Positions 32,933 through 44,108 of a DNA stretch of 64,000 nucleotides are shown here, in pieces. The notes under the pieces were generated by a model. It searched no databases. It was not told the DNA's origin and was given only the letters and a program-made list of their open reading frames with translations. Source of the stretch: Thermomonas sp. GTDB lineage: Bacteria > Pseudomonadota > Gammaproteobacteria > Xanthomonadales > Xanthomonadaceae. Within the stretch, counting starts at the first letter, position 1. Each line of letters opens with the position of its first letter. The stretch spans positions 62,001 to 126,000 of the forward strand of contig NZ_JAQSDO010000019.1 in assembly GCF_029945965.1 (NCBI RefSeq). Reading direction: 5' to 3'. Position numbers and translations under genes: made by a program.

Positions 32933-34133
32933 CGAGCGCGGTTGCGGACTCGCCCCGCATCGACATGCACGCGAGGACGCCCGCCAGTGCAATGCCGGCA
33001 CCTGCCCAGAACGTCGCAGCCGGCGAGACCTGATCCCACAACAAGCCCGCACCGCCGCTGGCGACCAACAGGGCCAACCCAGAAGCGAGATTGAACATGC
33101 CGAATGCGGTGCCGCGATATTCAGCAGGTACGCGGTCGGTGATCATCGATGCCAACACACCCTGTGTCAGTCCCATGTGCAACCCCCATAGCACGATCCC
33201 GACGAATACCAGTCGCCAGTCATGGGCGGACGCCAATGCGACATCGGCAAACACCAACATCAACATGCCGAGTGCCAGCACGCGCACCCGCGCGATCCGA
33301 TCACTCAAGATGCCGGCCGGATAGGCGCTGAGCGTGTAGACAATGCTCATTACCACCAGTACCAGTGGTACCCAGGTGAGTTCCAGCCCGCGCTCGGAAG
33401 CACGCAGGACCAGGAAGGCCTCGCTGAAACGGGCCAGCGCGATCAGTGCGCCAAGTGCGACCAGTCGCCAGAACGATCTGCCAAGGCGTGACAGTCCTTC
33501 ACGTGTAATCGGCAGGCGTGCGGTGCGCCTGACAACGTCCGCCGGTTCCTTCACCAGCGTCGCCAGCAGCATGACCGCCACCAGGCCGGGCAATACCGCG
33601 ACCCACAGCACCATGCGGATGTTGTCGTGCCAGAGCCACAACAATGCGACCGCCAATAACGGGCCCAGCACCGCACCCACTGTATCCATCGACTGGCGCA
33701 ATCCGAACGCGGCACCGCGAATTTCGACCGGCGTCACATCGGCAATCAACGCATCGCGCGGTGCACCACGGATGCCCTTGCCGAAACGGTCCAGCAGGCG
33801 TGCGGTGGTGATCGCGGCAATCGATGTCGCCAGCGGGAACAGCGGCTTGACTGCGGTCGCCAACCCATAGCCCAGCAACACCAGCGGCTTGCGCTTGCCC
33901 AGCGCATCGCTCAGGTATCCCGAGAACATCTTGGTCACCAGCACCAGCGCTTCCGCGCTACCTTCGATCAAACCAATCGTCAGCGCACTGGCGCCAAGCC
34001 CGGTAGCCAACAAAATCGGCAACAGGCTGTGCACCATTTCGGAGCCCATGTCGGTGAACAGGCTGACCATGCCAAGCGCCCAGACGGTGCGCGGAATGGC
34101 GGGACGATTCGGCGATGCCATCGGCGTGTCCAT
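32919..34133 (-). CDS. MFS transporter
   Basis: A 404-residue major facilitator with 11-12 helices. Signature segments are TKMFSGYLSDALGKRKPLVL (loop 2-3), RFGKGIRGAPRDALIADV and GAAFGLRQSMDTVGAVLGP in the first half, and YPAGILSDRIARVR in the second. The RGAPRDALIAD pattern marks a bacterial subgroup whose substrates are unproven. ATG at 34133 is used; ATG at 34121 is as likely. The 3' end overlaps dbpA tail to tail. Confidence 0.88.
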   Translation of the reverse strand: MDTPMASPNRPAIPRTVWALGMVSLFTDMGSEMVHSLLPILLATGLGASALTIGLIEGSAEALVLVTKMFSGYLSDALGKRKPLVLLGYGLATAVKPLFPLATSIAAITTARLLDRFGKGIRGAPRDALIADVTPVEIRGAAFGLRQSMDTVGAVLGPLLAVALLWLWHDNIRMVLWVAVLPGLVAVMLLATLVKEPADVVRRTARLPITREGLSRLGRSFWRLVALGALIALARFSEAFLVLRASERGLELTWVPLVLVVMSIVYTLSAYPAGILSDRIARVRVLALGMLMLVFADVALASAHDWRLVFVGIVLWGLHMGLTQGVLASMITDRVPAEYRGTAFGMFNLASGLALLVASGGAGLLWDQVSPAATFWAGAGIALAGVLACMSMRGESATALATRG

Positions 34134-34224
34134 TGAACGATCTGCCGATCATACGGGCGCGATGGCAGGATGCCGTCATCGCGAAATGACATCACCTTAG
34201 CAAGCCACCAACGACAATCCTGAC

Positions 34225-34800
34225 ATGGGCAATGGTCCCACCACGATCCATACCATCGGCCACTCGACGCGGCCACTGGATGAATTCATCGGCCTGCTGC
34301 AGGCAGCGTCCATCCAGTGCGTGGTCGATGTGCGCCGCCTGCCGGGATCGCGCGCCTATCCGCAGTACAACGCCGACGCCCTGCAACGCTCGTTGGCCGA
34401 TGCCGGCATCGAGTACTGGCACCTGCTCGCACTTGCCGGACGGCGTCGCGCGTCAGAAATCCCGAAGCTGGACGATGACGACGCACCGTTCTGGACCAAT
34501 CCCAGCTTCCGCCGTTATGCCGCTTACGCACACACGAAAGAATTCCATGCAGGCCTGCAGGCACTTGAGCAACGCGCGAAGCAGCAGGCCTGCGCAGTGA
34601 TGTGCGCCGAGGCCGTCTGGTGGCGCTGCCATCGCCGGATCATCAGCGATTACCTGCTCGCCGACGGCATCCGCGTGTTGCACATCATGAGCGCCAGCAA
34701 GGTCGAGGTCGCAACCCTCACCAAGGGCGCATGTGTCATCGACGCACAACCCATCTATCCCCCGAACCCAAACCCAGACGAAGAAGGAACACTGTCATGA
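34225..34800 (+). CDS. DUF488 protein
   Basis: A 191-residue protein of DUF488. Visible are IHTIGHSTRPLDEFIGLL at the start, VVDVRRLPGSR, and the conserved Cys-rich centre AVMCAEAVWWRCHRRIISDYL (family: CAE..P..CHR). The TIGHS and CHR motifs hint at a nuclease- or metal-related fold but no activity is proven. Its stop overlaps the next ATG by four bases (ATGA), so it is translated together with a DUF2945 protein. Confidence 0.92.
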   Translation: MGNGPTTIHTIGHSTRPLDEFIGLLQAASIQCVVDVRRLPGSRAYPQYNADALQRSLADAGIEYWHLLALAGRRRASEIPKLDDDDAPFWTNPSFRRYAAYAHTKEFHAGLQALEQRAKQQACAVMCAEAVWWRCHRRIISDYLLADGIRVLHIMSASKVEVATLTKGACVIDAQPIYPPNPNPDEEGTLS

Positions 34801-35012
34801 GCCACGCATTCAAGGTCGGCGAACACGTCCGCTGGAATTCGGAGGCCGGCCATGTCAGCGGCCACATCACCAAGGTCCACACGTCCGATACCCAGTACAA
34901 GGGCTATACCCGGCACTGCTCGCAGGATGATCCACAATACGAGATCAAGAGCGACAAGACCGACCACGTCGCGATGCACAAGGGTTCGGCGCTGCACAAG
35001 GTCGCGGACTGA
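34797..35012 (+). CDS. DUF2945, TUDOR-like small protein
   Basis: A 71-residue protein matching the DUF2945/HVA1 TUDOR-like domain: FKVGEHVRWNSEAGHVSGHI, DPQYEIKSDKTDHVAMHKGS. GAAGGA lies about nine bases before the ATG, inside the DUF488 gene. The fold is a small beta-barrel; in other bacteria it is linked with DUF488 and general stress genes, a loose observation. Function unknown. Confidence 0.9.
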   Translation: MSHAFKVGEHVRWNSEAGHVSGHITKVHTSDTQYKGYTRHCSQDDPQYEIKSDKTDHVAMHKGSALHKVAD

Positions 35013-35127
35013 CCTTCGCCTTGATGCAAATGCCATGCGGCCTGGCCGGGCATGACTGAAACTTGTGTCGCCTGTCTGCTTGCCCCAGATCAAGGCTGTT
35101 GATCTTTGGCGATTTAAAATCGCAGTC

Positions 35128-36510
35128 ATGACCTCACACTTGCCCAATGCGTTCGATGCTGCGCTCACGGACCTGTTGGGCGATGGCTGGCGCACCGACA
35201 GCGACACCTGCCGCGACTATGGAAGCGACAGTTCAAAGTGCTGCGCACCCGCCGATGGTGTGGCGTTTCCGATCAATCGCGACCAGGTCCAGATGCTGGT
35301 CAATCTTTGCCGCGAACATCGCGTTGCGATCGTCGCGCGTGGCACCGGCACCAGCAGCACCGGCGCAGTGATCCCGTACTCGGGCGGCATCGTGATGTCG
35401 TTCGAACGCATGCAGTGCATCGTGGCGATCCATGCCGAAGATCGTTATGCAGTGGTCGAACCCGGCGTGATCAATGCCGACCTGCAGGCCGCGCTCGCGC
35501 CGCATGGCCTGTTCTGGCCACCGGATCCGGCCAGCGCCGGGCAATGCACCATCGGTGGCAACCTGGCCTGCAATGCCGGCGGTCCGCACGCAGTGAAATA
35601 TGGCACCAGCCGCGACAACATCCTCGGCCTGGTCGCAGTCACCGGCCGCGGCGAGTTGATCACGGTCGGCAGCGCCACCACCAAGGATGCCACCGGCTAC
35701 GACCTCACCCATCTGCTGGTCGGCAGCGAAGGCACGCTGGCGCTGATTGTCGAGGCAACCCTGAAACTTGCGCCGCTGCCACCACATCGTGCCAGCCTGC
35801 GCGTGCTGTATGCCGATGTCGGCAGTGCGGCATCGGCAGTGGCGCGAATCATGGCGCAGCCGATCGCGCCGTCGATGCTGGAATTCATGGATGCCGCCTG
35901 TATTCGGCTTGCCCGTGATGTTGGCGGCGCCGACCTGCCGGACGCAGGCGCGCTGCTGATGATCGAAGCCGACGGCGATGTCGACAGCCTGCCGCATGCA
36001 CTCGCCGCACTGCAGCGTGCAGCCACTGGCGATGGCTTGCTCGTGCTCGACAGCGCGTCCGACCCCGAGGCCAGCACTGCACTCTGGGAAGCACGCAAGG
36101 CGCTGTCACCTGCATTGCGCAGCATTGCACCCGGCAAGATCAACGAAGACGTTGTGGTGCCGGTTTCACGGCTTCCGGAACTGGTGCGTGGGATTGAAGG
36201 TTTGTCACGCGAATTCGCGTTGCCGATCGTCGCCTTCGGCCATGCCGGCAATGGCAACGTGCACGCCAACATCCTGTTCGATCCGGATGACGCCAGTGAG
36301 AACGAACGTGCGCATGCCGCCTTGCCACGACTGTTCGCACTGACCCTCTCGCTGGGCGGCACCCTATCCGGCGAACACGGCATCGGCACCGCCAAGCGTG
36401 CCTACATGGCCGATGCCTTCGATGGCCCCACATTGGCGACGATGCGCGCGGTCAAGCAGGCATTCGATCCCGATGGCCTACTCAACCCGGGCAAGGTATT
36501 GCCGGACTGA
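35128..36510 (+). CDS. FAD-linked oxidase, GlcD/D-lactate dehydrogenase type
   Basis: A 460-residue flavoprotein of the VAO fold. The FAD-binding half has FPINRDQVQMLVNLCREH, RGTGTSSTGA, IGGNLACNAGGPHAVKYGT and DLTHLLVGSEGTLALI. The C-terminal cap has KINEDVVVP, AFGHAGNGNVHANILFD and GTLSGEHGIGTAKRAYM, the metal/substrate motifs of D-lactate, glycolate and D-2-hydroxyglutarate dehydrogenases. Which 2-hydroxy acid is oxidised is not readable. The ATG at 35128 is preferred; a 21-codon extension is possible. Confidence 0.9.
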   Translation: MTSHLPNAFDAALTDLLGDGWRTDSDTCRDYGSDSSKCCAPADGVAFPINRDQVQMLVNLCREHRVAIVARGTGTSSTGAVIPYSGGIVMSFERMQCIVAIHAEDRYAVVEPGVINADLQAALAPHGLFWPPDPASAGQCTIGGNLACNAGGPHAVKYGTSRDNILGLVAVTGRGELITVGSATTKDATGYDLTHLLVGSEGTLALIVEATLKLAPLPPHRASLRVLYADVGSAASAVARIMAQPIAPSMLEFMDAACIRLARDVGGADLPDAGALLMIEADGDVDSLPHALAALQRAATGDGLLVLDSASDPEASTALWEARKALSPALRSIAPGKINEDVVVPVSRLPELVRGIEGLSREFALPIVAFGHAGNGNVHANILFDPDDASENERAHAALPRLFALTLSLGGTLSGEHGIGTAKRAYMADAFDGPTLATMRAVKQAFDPDGLLNPGKVLPD

Positions 36511-36560
36511 ATTGCGTTCGACCCGCGAGATAAACTGGTACGCATCGTTACACTCGCGGC

Positions 36561-36821
36561 ATGTCCAACTGGTACGTCTATCTGCTCGAATGTCGTGGTG
36601 GCAGCCTGTATACGGGCATCACCACCGACGTCGAACGCCGTTACGCACAGCACGTCGCCGGCAAGGGTGCGCGCTACACCCGCTCATACCCGCCGCTGCG
36701 GATACTGGCCCGCTTCGAGCATCCCGACCGCGCGACGGCGAGCCGCGCCGAACATGCAATCAAGCAGCTATCGCCGGCACAGAAACGTGCGCTATGCACC
36801 GGCAGCCACACGGCAGACTGA
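36561..36821 (+). CDS. GIY-YIG nuclease-domain protein (UPF0213)
   Basis: An 86-residue protein that is a single GIY-YIG domain: WYVYLLECRGGSLYTGITTD (the two-strand motif, Tyr present), then RYAQHVAGKGARYTRSYPP with the catalytic Arg context, and RAEHAIKQLS with the Glu metal ligand. E. coli YhbQ is the best-known relative, with proposed DNA endonuclease activity. It stands alone between the oxidase and a convergent small gene. Confidence 0.93.
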   Translation: MSNWYVYLLECRGGSLYTGITTDVERRYAQHVAGKGARYTRSYPPLRILARFEHPDRATASRAEHAIKQLSPAQKRALCTGSHTAD

Positions 36822-36839
36822 CTGCAATTCAATGACGGC

Positions 36840-37010
36840 TCATTCGTCGGGGTCGTGCTGGCGCGCTTCCCAAGCCGCCAGCGCCGTCTGGTAATGCTCC
36901 AGCTCATCCTCGTAGATATCCAACACGCAGCGCGCACAGCCGCTGTCGCAGCAATCCATCGGCAGCGGTTTCTCGGGCGGGATTGGACGTGAGTCGGCAG
37001 GCGTGCTCAT
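36840..37010 (-). CDS. oxidoreductase-like Cys-rich small protein
   Basis: A 56-residue protein matching the oxidoreductase-like N-terminal family (PPEKPLPMDCCDSGCARCVL, then YEDELEHYQTAL). Four Cys in CCxxGCxxC could bind a metal. The start at 37010 is inferred from the family; longer frames read into the next gene's promoter. It lies 16 bases downstream of the M49-like peptidase gene on the same strand. Confidence 0.85.
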   Translation of the reverse strand: MSTPADSRPIPPEKPLPMDCCDSGCARCVLDIYEDELEHYQTALAAWEARQHDPDE

Positions 37011-37026
37011 GGGATAACCAACGCGA

Positions 37027-38721
37027 TCAGAGCCCCAACACCTCGCGACCCTGCTTGAACACGATATCGACCGGAATGTTCTTCTTCGCGATGCGGTCCA
37101 GGTCGCCCTGCAGTTGCGGACCAACCTTGCCGTACTTGTCCAGCATGACCTGTGCGCCGGCGTGGTCGCCATCGCCCTGCAGGGTGAGGATGTTCGCCGA
37201 CAGCGCATCCACGCCGGTCTTCATCTTGTCGAAGTCCACGCGATATGTACCGCTGGCTTCATCACGGGAAAACGCGCCATGCTCCTGCAGGAAATTGAAC
37301 GCGACCATGTTGGCGCGGCCGTGCGCATCGCTGGCGCCGAAGCGCACCGAACGGAAGATGCCGGCCAGGAACGTCACGTAATTGTCGTCCAGCTTGGTGG
37401 CGTCCAGCTCGCCCATCTGGCCGAGTTTGCCGATCATGTACAGGCCCAGGATGTCGGCCTTGCCTTCTTCGTATCCACCGGCCAGGTCGGTCAGTGCCTC
37501 GCGCACCGTGCCCTTGCGGTCCAGCGTGTTCTTGATGCCCAGGCCATGCGCAACTTCATGGAACATCACGTTCTGGAAGAACGCGTCAAAGCTGATATGC
37601 GCACGCTGGTCGCTGGCAATCAGTTCATCGGCGATGGGTTCCAGGATCGTGTCGAACTTCGCCTGCATCACATTCTTCAGCTGCAGCCGGCGCGAACCCT
37701 TGGCCAGTTGCACCTCTTCGTCATTGGGCAGGTTGATGGCGATGGTCTTTGCGCCGGAATTGGCATCACCGCCATAATAGATCGCGTCATAGGCATTGAG
37801 GTCGGCGTCGGTGCCGGGCATCTCGGCTTTGTACTTCGCATCCACTGGCAGGCCGCGCTGCAGCGCTGGCAATTGCTTGGCGAATTTGGCCAATCGCTCG
37901 CTCCACTCGACATCCTTGACCAGCACGAAGGTTTCGAACGCGGAACGCGTGCCGTACAGCGCATCCTGGTAGTTCTCGATCGGTCCGATCACCACATCGA
38001 TCGGGCTGGACTTCATGTCCATCCATGCCATGTCGCTGGGTTGGTAGTCGTCGCTGAGCAGCGCGTTCGCGCGCAGGTTCAGGTAATCGCGGAAGCCCTT
38101 GTCGCTGGCGACCTTGGACGCCTGCCGCAGCAGGCCGGCGACCTGTTCAAGTTCGGCCTTGTAGGCCACGTGATACGGCACGACCTTGAGCTTGCCGGCG
38201 TCGTCGCGTTCGATCAGCGAGTACTGGCCGTCCTTGCCCGGCAGGTTGGCGGCGTCGAACTCGGCCTTGGTCATGTCGGCCGGATAGAAACGTGCACCCG
38301 GTGGACGCGGGCCAACGCCTGCGATGAAGGGCTTGTCGCCATCCAGCCGGTCCCACGGGCCGTAATTGATCTCGGCGAAGCGGCGCGTGGCGGGATCACT
38401 GATCTTCGCCAGCAGTGCGTCCTTGTCGCCATAGACCTGCTTCCAGAACAGGCCGTCCATGATCTGTCCGGCCTGCAGCAGCAACACGATGGCCTGGCGG
38501 TCACCTTCCGGAAGCTTGGAAAGGTCGACCTTGAGTTCTACCTGCGCATAGGACGCCACCTTGGCGGCGATATCGCTGTTTGATTCCAGCGCAGGCGCCG
38601 TGTCAGCGCTCGCGTCCGGCGCGGCGGCGGTCTTCGGCTGGCAAGCCACCAGGCCGCCGGTCAGGGCAATCGCGGTGGCGATGGCAAGGGAGATTGCGAG
38701 GGGCAATGGACGCAGGGACAT
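37027..38721 (-). CDS. M49-like dipeptidyl-peptidase III family lipoprotein
   Basis: A 564-residue lipoprotein (lipobox TGGLVAC). The zinc site is HEVAHGLG (about residue 388), with the second ligand segment EEGKADILGLY some 40 residues on. Dipeptidyl-peptidase III proper has HELLGH and EECRAE, so this is the short bacterial relative with an ordinary HExxH spacing. A 200-residue helical N-terminal half (LKVDLSKLPEGDRQAIVLL) is as in that family. The start is backed by GGAG eight bases upstream. Likely a periplasmic peptidase; substrates unknown. Confidence 0.83.
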   Translation of the reverse strand: MSLRPLPLAISLAIATAIALTGGLVACQPKTAAAPDASADTAPALESNSDIAAKVASYAQVELKVDLSKLPEGDRQAIVLLLQAGQIMDGLFWKQVYGDKDALLAKISDPATRRFAEINYGPWDRLDGDKPFIAGVGPRPPGARFYPADMTKAEFDAANLPGKDGQYSLIERDDAGKLKVVPYHVAYKAELEQVAGLLRQASKVASDKGFRDYLNLRANALLSDDYQPSDMAWMDMKSSPIDVVIGPIENYQDALYGTRSAFETFVLVKDVEWSERLAKFAKQLPALQRGLPVDAKYKAEMPGTDADLNAYDAIYYGGDANSGAKTIAINLPNDEEVQLAKGSRRLQLKNVMQAKFDTILEPIADELIASDQRAHISFDAFFQNVMFHEVAHGLGIKNTLDRKGTVREALTDLAGGYEEGKADILGLYMIGKLGQMGELDATKLDDNYVTFLAGIFRSVRFGASDAHGRANMVAFNFLQEHGAFSRDEASGTYRVDFDKMKTGVDALSANILTLQGDGDHAGAQVMLDKYGKVGPQLQGDLDRIAKKNIPVDIVFKQGREVLGL

Positions 38722-38821
38722 GGCGCAACTCCGGCATGGGGAAAAGCAAGGATCTTAGAACACGCACCGGAAAAATCCGTCAATGGTCATGGTCGACGTG
38801 CTGCGCATGGAGGCTCCGCCG

Positions 38822-39376
38822 TTACCAGACCAGATCGTCCGGCACTTTGAATCTGGCATAGAACGCATCGTCATCGTTCGAATCGACTTGCGATGTCGTT
38901 TCGCCAGCATTACGGGATCGATGATCCAGCGCGATGCCGGCTGGGTCACGTTCAAGCACTTTGTCCGCGGCAGCGCGCGGCAAAAGCACGTATCCATCGC
39001 CATGGCGCGCAACCACCAACGCGCCTTTCGTCAGCAGTGTGCGCTGCGCGGCATCAACATGGATGCGCTTGATGCGGCCGGCGTCGTCGAATGCATAGGG
39101 AATCTCGCCAGTATCCGGCAGCTTGTGCATGTCGATGATCTGTCGCACCTGCGCCTGCAGCTCGCGCTGCCTGGCCTGCGCATTGCGCTCGGCTGCGATT
39201 TGCCGATCACGCTCGACACGTTCGGCATGCAACTGCGCGGTATCCACCTTGTCGGCATCGGTCGCCTGCACGCCTTTGGCATGGCGCTGCTTGGTCTGTT
39301 CGCGCACGACCTGGGCGAGCTTGCCTTTTTTGGCAAGCCCCGCCTTCAGCAATTGGTCTTGCAGGGGATTACGCAT
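38822..39376 (-). CDS. DUF2058 protein (YaiL-like)
   Basis: A 184-residue soluble protein of DUF2058, related to E. coli YaiL. It starts MRNPLQDQLLKAGLAKKGKL, a hallmark of the family, followed by a long basic coiled-coil (residues 25-75) and a C-terminal domain with GEIPYAFDDAGRIKRIHV. Possible nucleoprotein or ribosome association is a speculation from the charge only. It is five bases from the end of the hydrolase gene transcribed toward it. Confidence 0.88.
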   Translation of the reverse strand: MRNPLQDQLLKAGLAKKGKLAQVVREQTKQRHAKGVQATDADKVDTAQLHAERVERDRQIAAERNAQARQRELQAQVRQIIDMHKLPDTGEIPYAFDDAGRIKRIHVDAAQRTLLTKGALVVARHGDGYVLLPRAAADKVLERDPAGIALDHRSRNAGETTSQVDSNDDDAFYARFKVPDDLVW

Positions 39377-39381
39377 GAAAC

Positions 39382-41376
39382 TCAACGACCTGTTTTGATG
39401 TTTGCCGGCTTGCCGCCACCCGGAACGATGGTCAGGGTGACCTGCGACGGATAGTCGGCATCATGGTGAATTGTGTTGTGGGCCACCACACCCTTGGCTT
39501 CGTCGTAATTGTTGCCGCCGGTGTTGAGGTTGCGGTCGAAGCGCGGGAAGTTGCTGCTGGAAACCGCAATGCGCAGCTTATGCCCGGCCTTGAATACGTT
39601 GCTGGTATCGATCGGCTGGAACGTGACCTTGTAAACCTGGCCAGGCGCCATCCATGCCAGCGGCTTGTCGAAACCGTCGCGGTAGCGCATGCGCTGGATA
39701 TTCTCGGTGATGTTGTAGGCCTTGCCGTCCGGGTGCACGTCGATCACCTTGAAGGTGAAATCGGTGTCCTTGGCATCGGACGAGACGTACAGGGTCACTC
39801 CAATCGGGCCGCTGACTTCAACGTCCTGGGTGAATGGCGTGCTGTCGTAGACCAGGATGTCGTTGCGGGTTTCATGCGCGCTCTGGTCGTAGGCGCCGAA
39901 CTTAACCGCATTGCCCTGGCAGCAACCACCGCCGCCGAAGGTCGGCACAGGATTGGCCGGGTCGTAAAGAAAGTTGTCGGGCTGATCTTTGCTATCGGCG
40001 GTATCGACCAACTTGCCATCGCCATACAGCGTGTTCGCTTTGCCTTCGCTGCTCAGGTACAGCGTGCGCTGAGTCGCGCCTTTCGGCGGCCAGGTTTCAG
40101 ACTGCTTCCAATGGTTCTCACCCATGGCGTAGTACATGACCTTGGGCTGCTTCTCCAGCACGTGGTTGTCTTCACCCTTGAGGAAGTGGTCGAACCAGCC
40201 GTAGACCAGATTGTTGTAGTCAAAGCGTGCGTCACCCACGCTTAGGTCGCCGATCATGGTGTTCTCGCCATCACGCGTGTATCTGCAATGCAGCGAGGGC
40301 GAGATCACCAGGTATTGCTGGTCGGCAATCGCCTTCGCTGCGGTCGCACGCACATGGTTGTAGGCAGCCAGATTGGGCGACACCGAGACGTCGTACCAAC
40401 TGACGAACCACAATCCAGGTTTGTTGATCTGCATCGTCTCGTGCCACAGCCCGCCCCGGTACCACGCCGGATCGTTGGGCGTGCGCGCAATCATGTTGCC
40501 GCCGCTCGGCGTCGGCATCGCATTGGCTCCAATGCCAGTGGGCGCGCCTACCGAACGCAGGATGTCATTGACCGGCAGGTGCCAGAACGCCTTGTCCCAA
40601 TCCACCGGCGGCATTTGCGGGGCAAGGTCAAACAGTTTCGATGCCTGGATCAGGTCTGCCTGCGAAGTGGCGGGTGCGAACATCGGCCGCACCTGGTTCT
40701 GCTCCCCATACAGCCAAGCCAGGAACAGCATCTGCATCGCGCCGCCGCGATACCAGTTGCCTTGTTCGTAATACGGACCAACCTTGCCCACGCCGGCGCC
40801 ATACCCTTGCACGTTGAACGTCGTCAACTGCGGGTCGCCCTCAGCGACCACTGCCATCTGCCACTCGGCGGTAGAGGAACAGCCGGTGGTGCCGACCTTG
40901 CCGTTGGCCCATGACTGCGACGCCATCCAGCGGACCGCATCGCTGCCGTCGGTGATCGGCGCGCCGAGGATTTCGTAATGGCCTTCCGAGAAGAAATGGC
41001 CACGCTCGTTCATTTCAACCAGCGCGTAACCGCGCTTGACCGCATCGAGCTCTTTGCTCATGTCGCGCGGCGCACCCAACTTCACATCCCAGAAGTTGAA
41101 GTTGTAAGGCGTGCGCGAAAAGATCACCGGCACCTTGCCCTTGGCGTCCTTGGGTCGATAGATGTCCGCCGCCATGCGCGTGCCGTCGCGCATCGGCACC
41201 ATGACCTTGCGATCAACGACTGCGACCTGCTGCAATTCCTGTTCGATGCGGTTGCGCTCGGCGATGAGCCTGGCATCGTCGGTCTGCTGCGCATGCGCTG
41301 GTGCAACCAGCAGCACGGCAATCAGTGCGGGTAGCGTCATCTGAAGCCGATGACCTGGCTGCTGGTTGGATTCCAT
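39382..41376 (-). CDS. secreted CocE/NonD-family hydrolase
   Basis: A 664-residue alpha/beta-hydrolase of the X-Pro dipeptidyl peptidase/CocE family. A signal peptide ([14 protein letters not shown]) follows this start, which has CGGAG seven bases upstream. Family marks: [43 protein letters not shown] and [18 protein letters not shown]. The nucleophile elbow reads [11 protein letters not shown] (family GxSYxG), so the Ser lies in an unusual GCS context. [20 protein letters not shown] starts the C-terminal jelly-roll. Probably hydrolyses peptide or ester substrates in the periplasm. Confidence 0.9.
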   Translation of the reverse strand: MESNQQPGHRLQMTLPALIAVLLVAPAHAQQTDDARLIAERNRIEQELQQVAVVDRKVMVPMRDGTRMAADIYRPKDAKGKVPVIFSRTPYNFNFWDVKLGAPRDMSKELDAVKRGYALVEMNERGHFFSEGHYEILGAPITDGSDAVRWMASQSWANGKVGTTGCSSTAEWQMAVVAEGDPQLTTFNVQGYGAGVGKVGPYYEQGNWYRGGAMQMLFLAWLYGEQNQVRPMFAPATSQADLIQASKLFDLAPQMPPVDWDKAFWHLPVNDILRSVGAPTGIGANAMPTPSGGNMIARTPNDPAWYRGGLWHETMQINKPGLWFVSWYDVSVSPNLAAYNHVRATAAKAIADQQYLVISPSLHCRYTRDGENTMIGDLSVGDARFDYNNLVYGWFDHFLKGEDNHVLEKQPKVMYYAMGENHWKQSETWPPKGATQRTLYLSSEGKANTLYGDGKLVDTADSKDQPDNFLYDPANPVPTFGGGGCCQGNAVKFGAYDQSAHETRNDILVYDSTPFTQDVEVSGPIGVTLYVSSDAKDTDFTFKVIDVHPDGKAYNITENIQRMRYRDGFDKPLAWMAPGQVYKVTFQPIDTSNVFKAGHKLRIAVSSSNFPRFDRNLNTGGNNYDEAKGVVAHNTIHHDADYPSQVTLTIVPGGGKPANIKTGR

Positions 41377-41481
41377 GGACGGCTCCGCTGGATGTGATGA
41401 TGGAGTATCGCGCATCTGCAGCGATCACCGGAACGGTAGGATGCGCAATTGCCAATGGGTTGCTCCCGCGAGGTTGGTCCG

Positions 41482-42443
<962 letters not shown>

Positions 42444-42447
<4 letters not shown>

Positions 42448-43205
42448 ACATTCACGGCATCAAGGCGATCTACCGTTTCGAGATGTCCCGCACCTTCCGC
42501 ACACTTACCCAATCGATTGCCTCGCCGGTGCTGTCGACGTCGCTCTACTTCGTGGTGTTCGGCGCGGCTATCGGTTCACGCATGGGCGATGTCGATGGGG
42601 TCAGCTACGGCGCCTTCATCATCCCCGGCCTGCTAATGCTGTCGCTGCTCAACGAAAGCATCTCCAACGCCTCGTTCGGCATCTACATGCCGAAGTGGGC
42701 CGGTACCATCTACGAGCTGCTGTCGGCGCCGGTGTCGTCGCTGGAAATCGTGATTGGCTATGTGGGAGCTGCCGCGACCAAGTCAGTGATGCTGGGAATA
42801 TTGATCCTGATTACCGCCCGACTGTTCGTGCCCTATGAAATCGCGCATCCATTCTGGATGCTGTGTTTCCTGCTGCTGACTGCAGTGAGCTTCAGTCTGT
42901 TCGGTTTCATCATCGGACTGTGGGCGGACGATTTCCAGAAACTGCAGGTGGTGCCGTTGATGATCGTCACCCCGCTGACCTTCCTGGGCGGCGCATTCTA
43001 TTCCATCAGCATGCTGCCGCCGGTGTGGCAGAAGATCACCCTGTTCAACCCGGTGGTGTATCTGATCAGCGGGTTCCGCTGGAGCTTCTACGGGATCTCC
43101 GACGTCAACGTCGTAGTCAGCGCTGCAGCCACTGTGGGCTTCCTGCTGCTGTGCCTTGGTGCGGTATGGTGGATCTTCAGGACGGGATACAAGCTCAAGG
43201 CGTGA
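42444..43205 (+). CDS. ABC-2 type exporter permease
   Basis: A 253-residue permease with six membrane helices in the ABC-2/NodJ pattern: N-terminal cytoplasmic [19 protein letters not shown], then hydrophobic blocks, and the conserved segment [19 protein letters not shown] near residue 177. Its ATG overlaps the stop of the ATPase gene. It converges with the ATP-grasp gene, sharing 11 bases at the 3' ends. Confidence 0.92.
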
Positions 43206-44073
43206 GCGCTTCACGAAGTGCCTGCGCGAAGCCGGCACCCTGGCGCGGATCCATGCCCAGGTAGAAATCGGGTTCGATCAATTCGGCTTCCATCAGCAAC
43301 CAGCGACCATCGGCATCCGGCACCATGTCGATGCGCGCATACAGCAATGGCGCCTCGATTGCCGCCAGCACCTGTTCGGCCAATGCAAGCGCACCCTCGG
43401 GCGGCACGTTCAACAAGCGATACAACCCGCCGAACTCTTCCTGCACCCGGAACTCGCCCACGACCGGCCGCTTGTTCACCACATGGCTCAGGCGTCCGCC
43501 GAAGAACAGCAGCGAGGTCTCACCCCGGGTTTCAATGCTGGGCAGGTACGGCTGCAACAGCATGGTGGTGCCGTCGCGCAGTGCGTCGATGGCGTCGGGG
43601 CGGCGCAACCGTCGCGTCTTCCATGCACCGCCAGACACCGACGGCTTGAGGATCAACTCATCCGCACCGGTGACATCGAACATGGCATCGAGCTGTTCGC
43701 GGGTGACCCGGTCGCTCCAGGTGGTGGGAGGAATCGCGATGCCGCGTTCGGCCAACCAGCCCAGGTAACGCTTGTCCGAATTCCATGCCAGCACCTGCGC
43801 AGGATTTGCCAAACGCAGGCCGGCTTGTTCCCAAGTGCGACAGGCACGCAACCAGCGCGCGTGATCAAAGTGATAACCCCAGGTGAGCAGCGGCAACACC
43901 CGCGCGTAATCCTGCAGACCACTGGCATCATCGACGTGCTCGGTCCATGGCGTCGGCACTGTGGTGATGCCAACGCCGTCGAGGGCATGCTGCAGGCGCG
44001 CCAGCACCTTGGGCCACAGCTCGCCATGCGAGGCATCCGTTGGATCGGGCGTGAGGACGGCGACATGGGTCAT
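43195..44073 (-). CDS. ATP-grasp domain protein (RimK/glutathione synthetase-like)
   Basis: A 292-residue protein with the ATP-grasp fold. Visible: the ATP-binding Lys in [17 protein letters not shown], the hinge [20 protein letters not shown], and metal-binding acids in [14 protein letters not shown] and [13 protein letters not shown]. Such enzymes ligate a carboxylate to an amine; the partners are not known. It is transcribed alone with the DsbA-like gene upstream on the same strand 35 bases away. Confidence 0.82.
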   Translation of the reverse strand: MTHVAVLTPDPTDASHGELWPKVLARLQHALDGVGITTVPTPWTEHVDDASGLQDYARVLPLLTWGYHFDHARWLRACRTWEQAGLRLANPAQVLAWNSDKRYLGWLAERGIAIPPTTWSDRVTREQLDAMFDVTGADELILKPSVSGGAWKTRRLRRPDAIDALRDGTTMLLQPYLPSIETRGETSLLFFGGRLSHVVNKRPVVGEFRVQEEFGGLYRLLNVPPEGALALAEQVLAAIEAPLLYARIDMVPDADGRWLLMEAELIEPDFYLGMDPRQGAGFAQALREALTP

Positions 44074-44108
44074 TGCACTGCCTGGCGTGGACGAACTTAT
44101 GTCAATTA

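Noticed and set aside
37114-38583. A 489-codon plus-strand frame opposite the M49-like peptidase
   Set aside because: Antisense shadow; the minus strand has the lipobox, GGAG ribosome site and HEVAHG zinc site.
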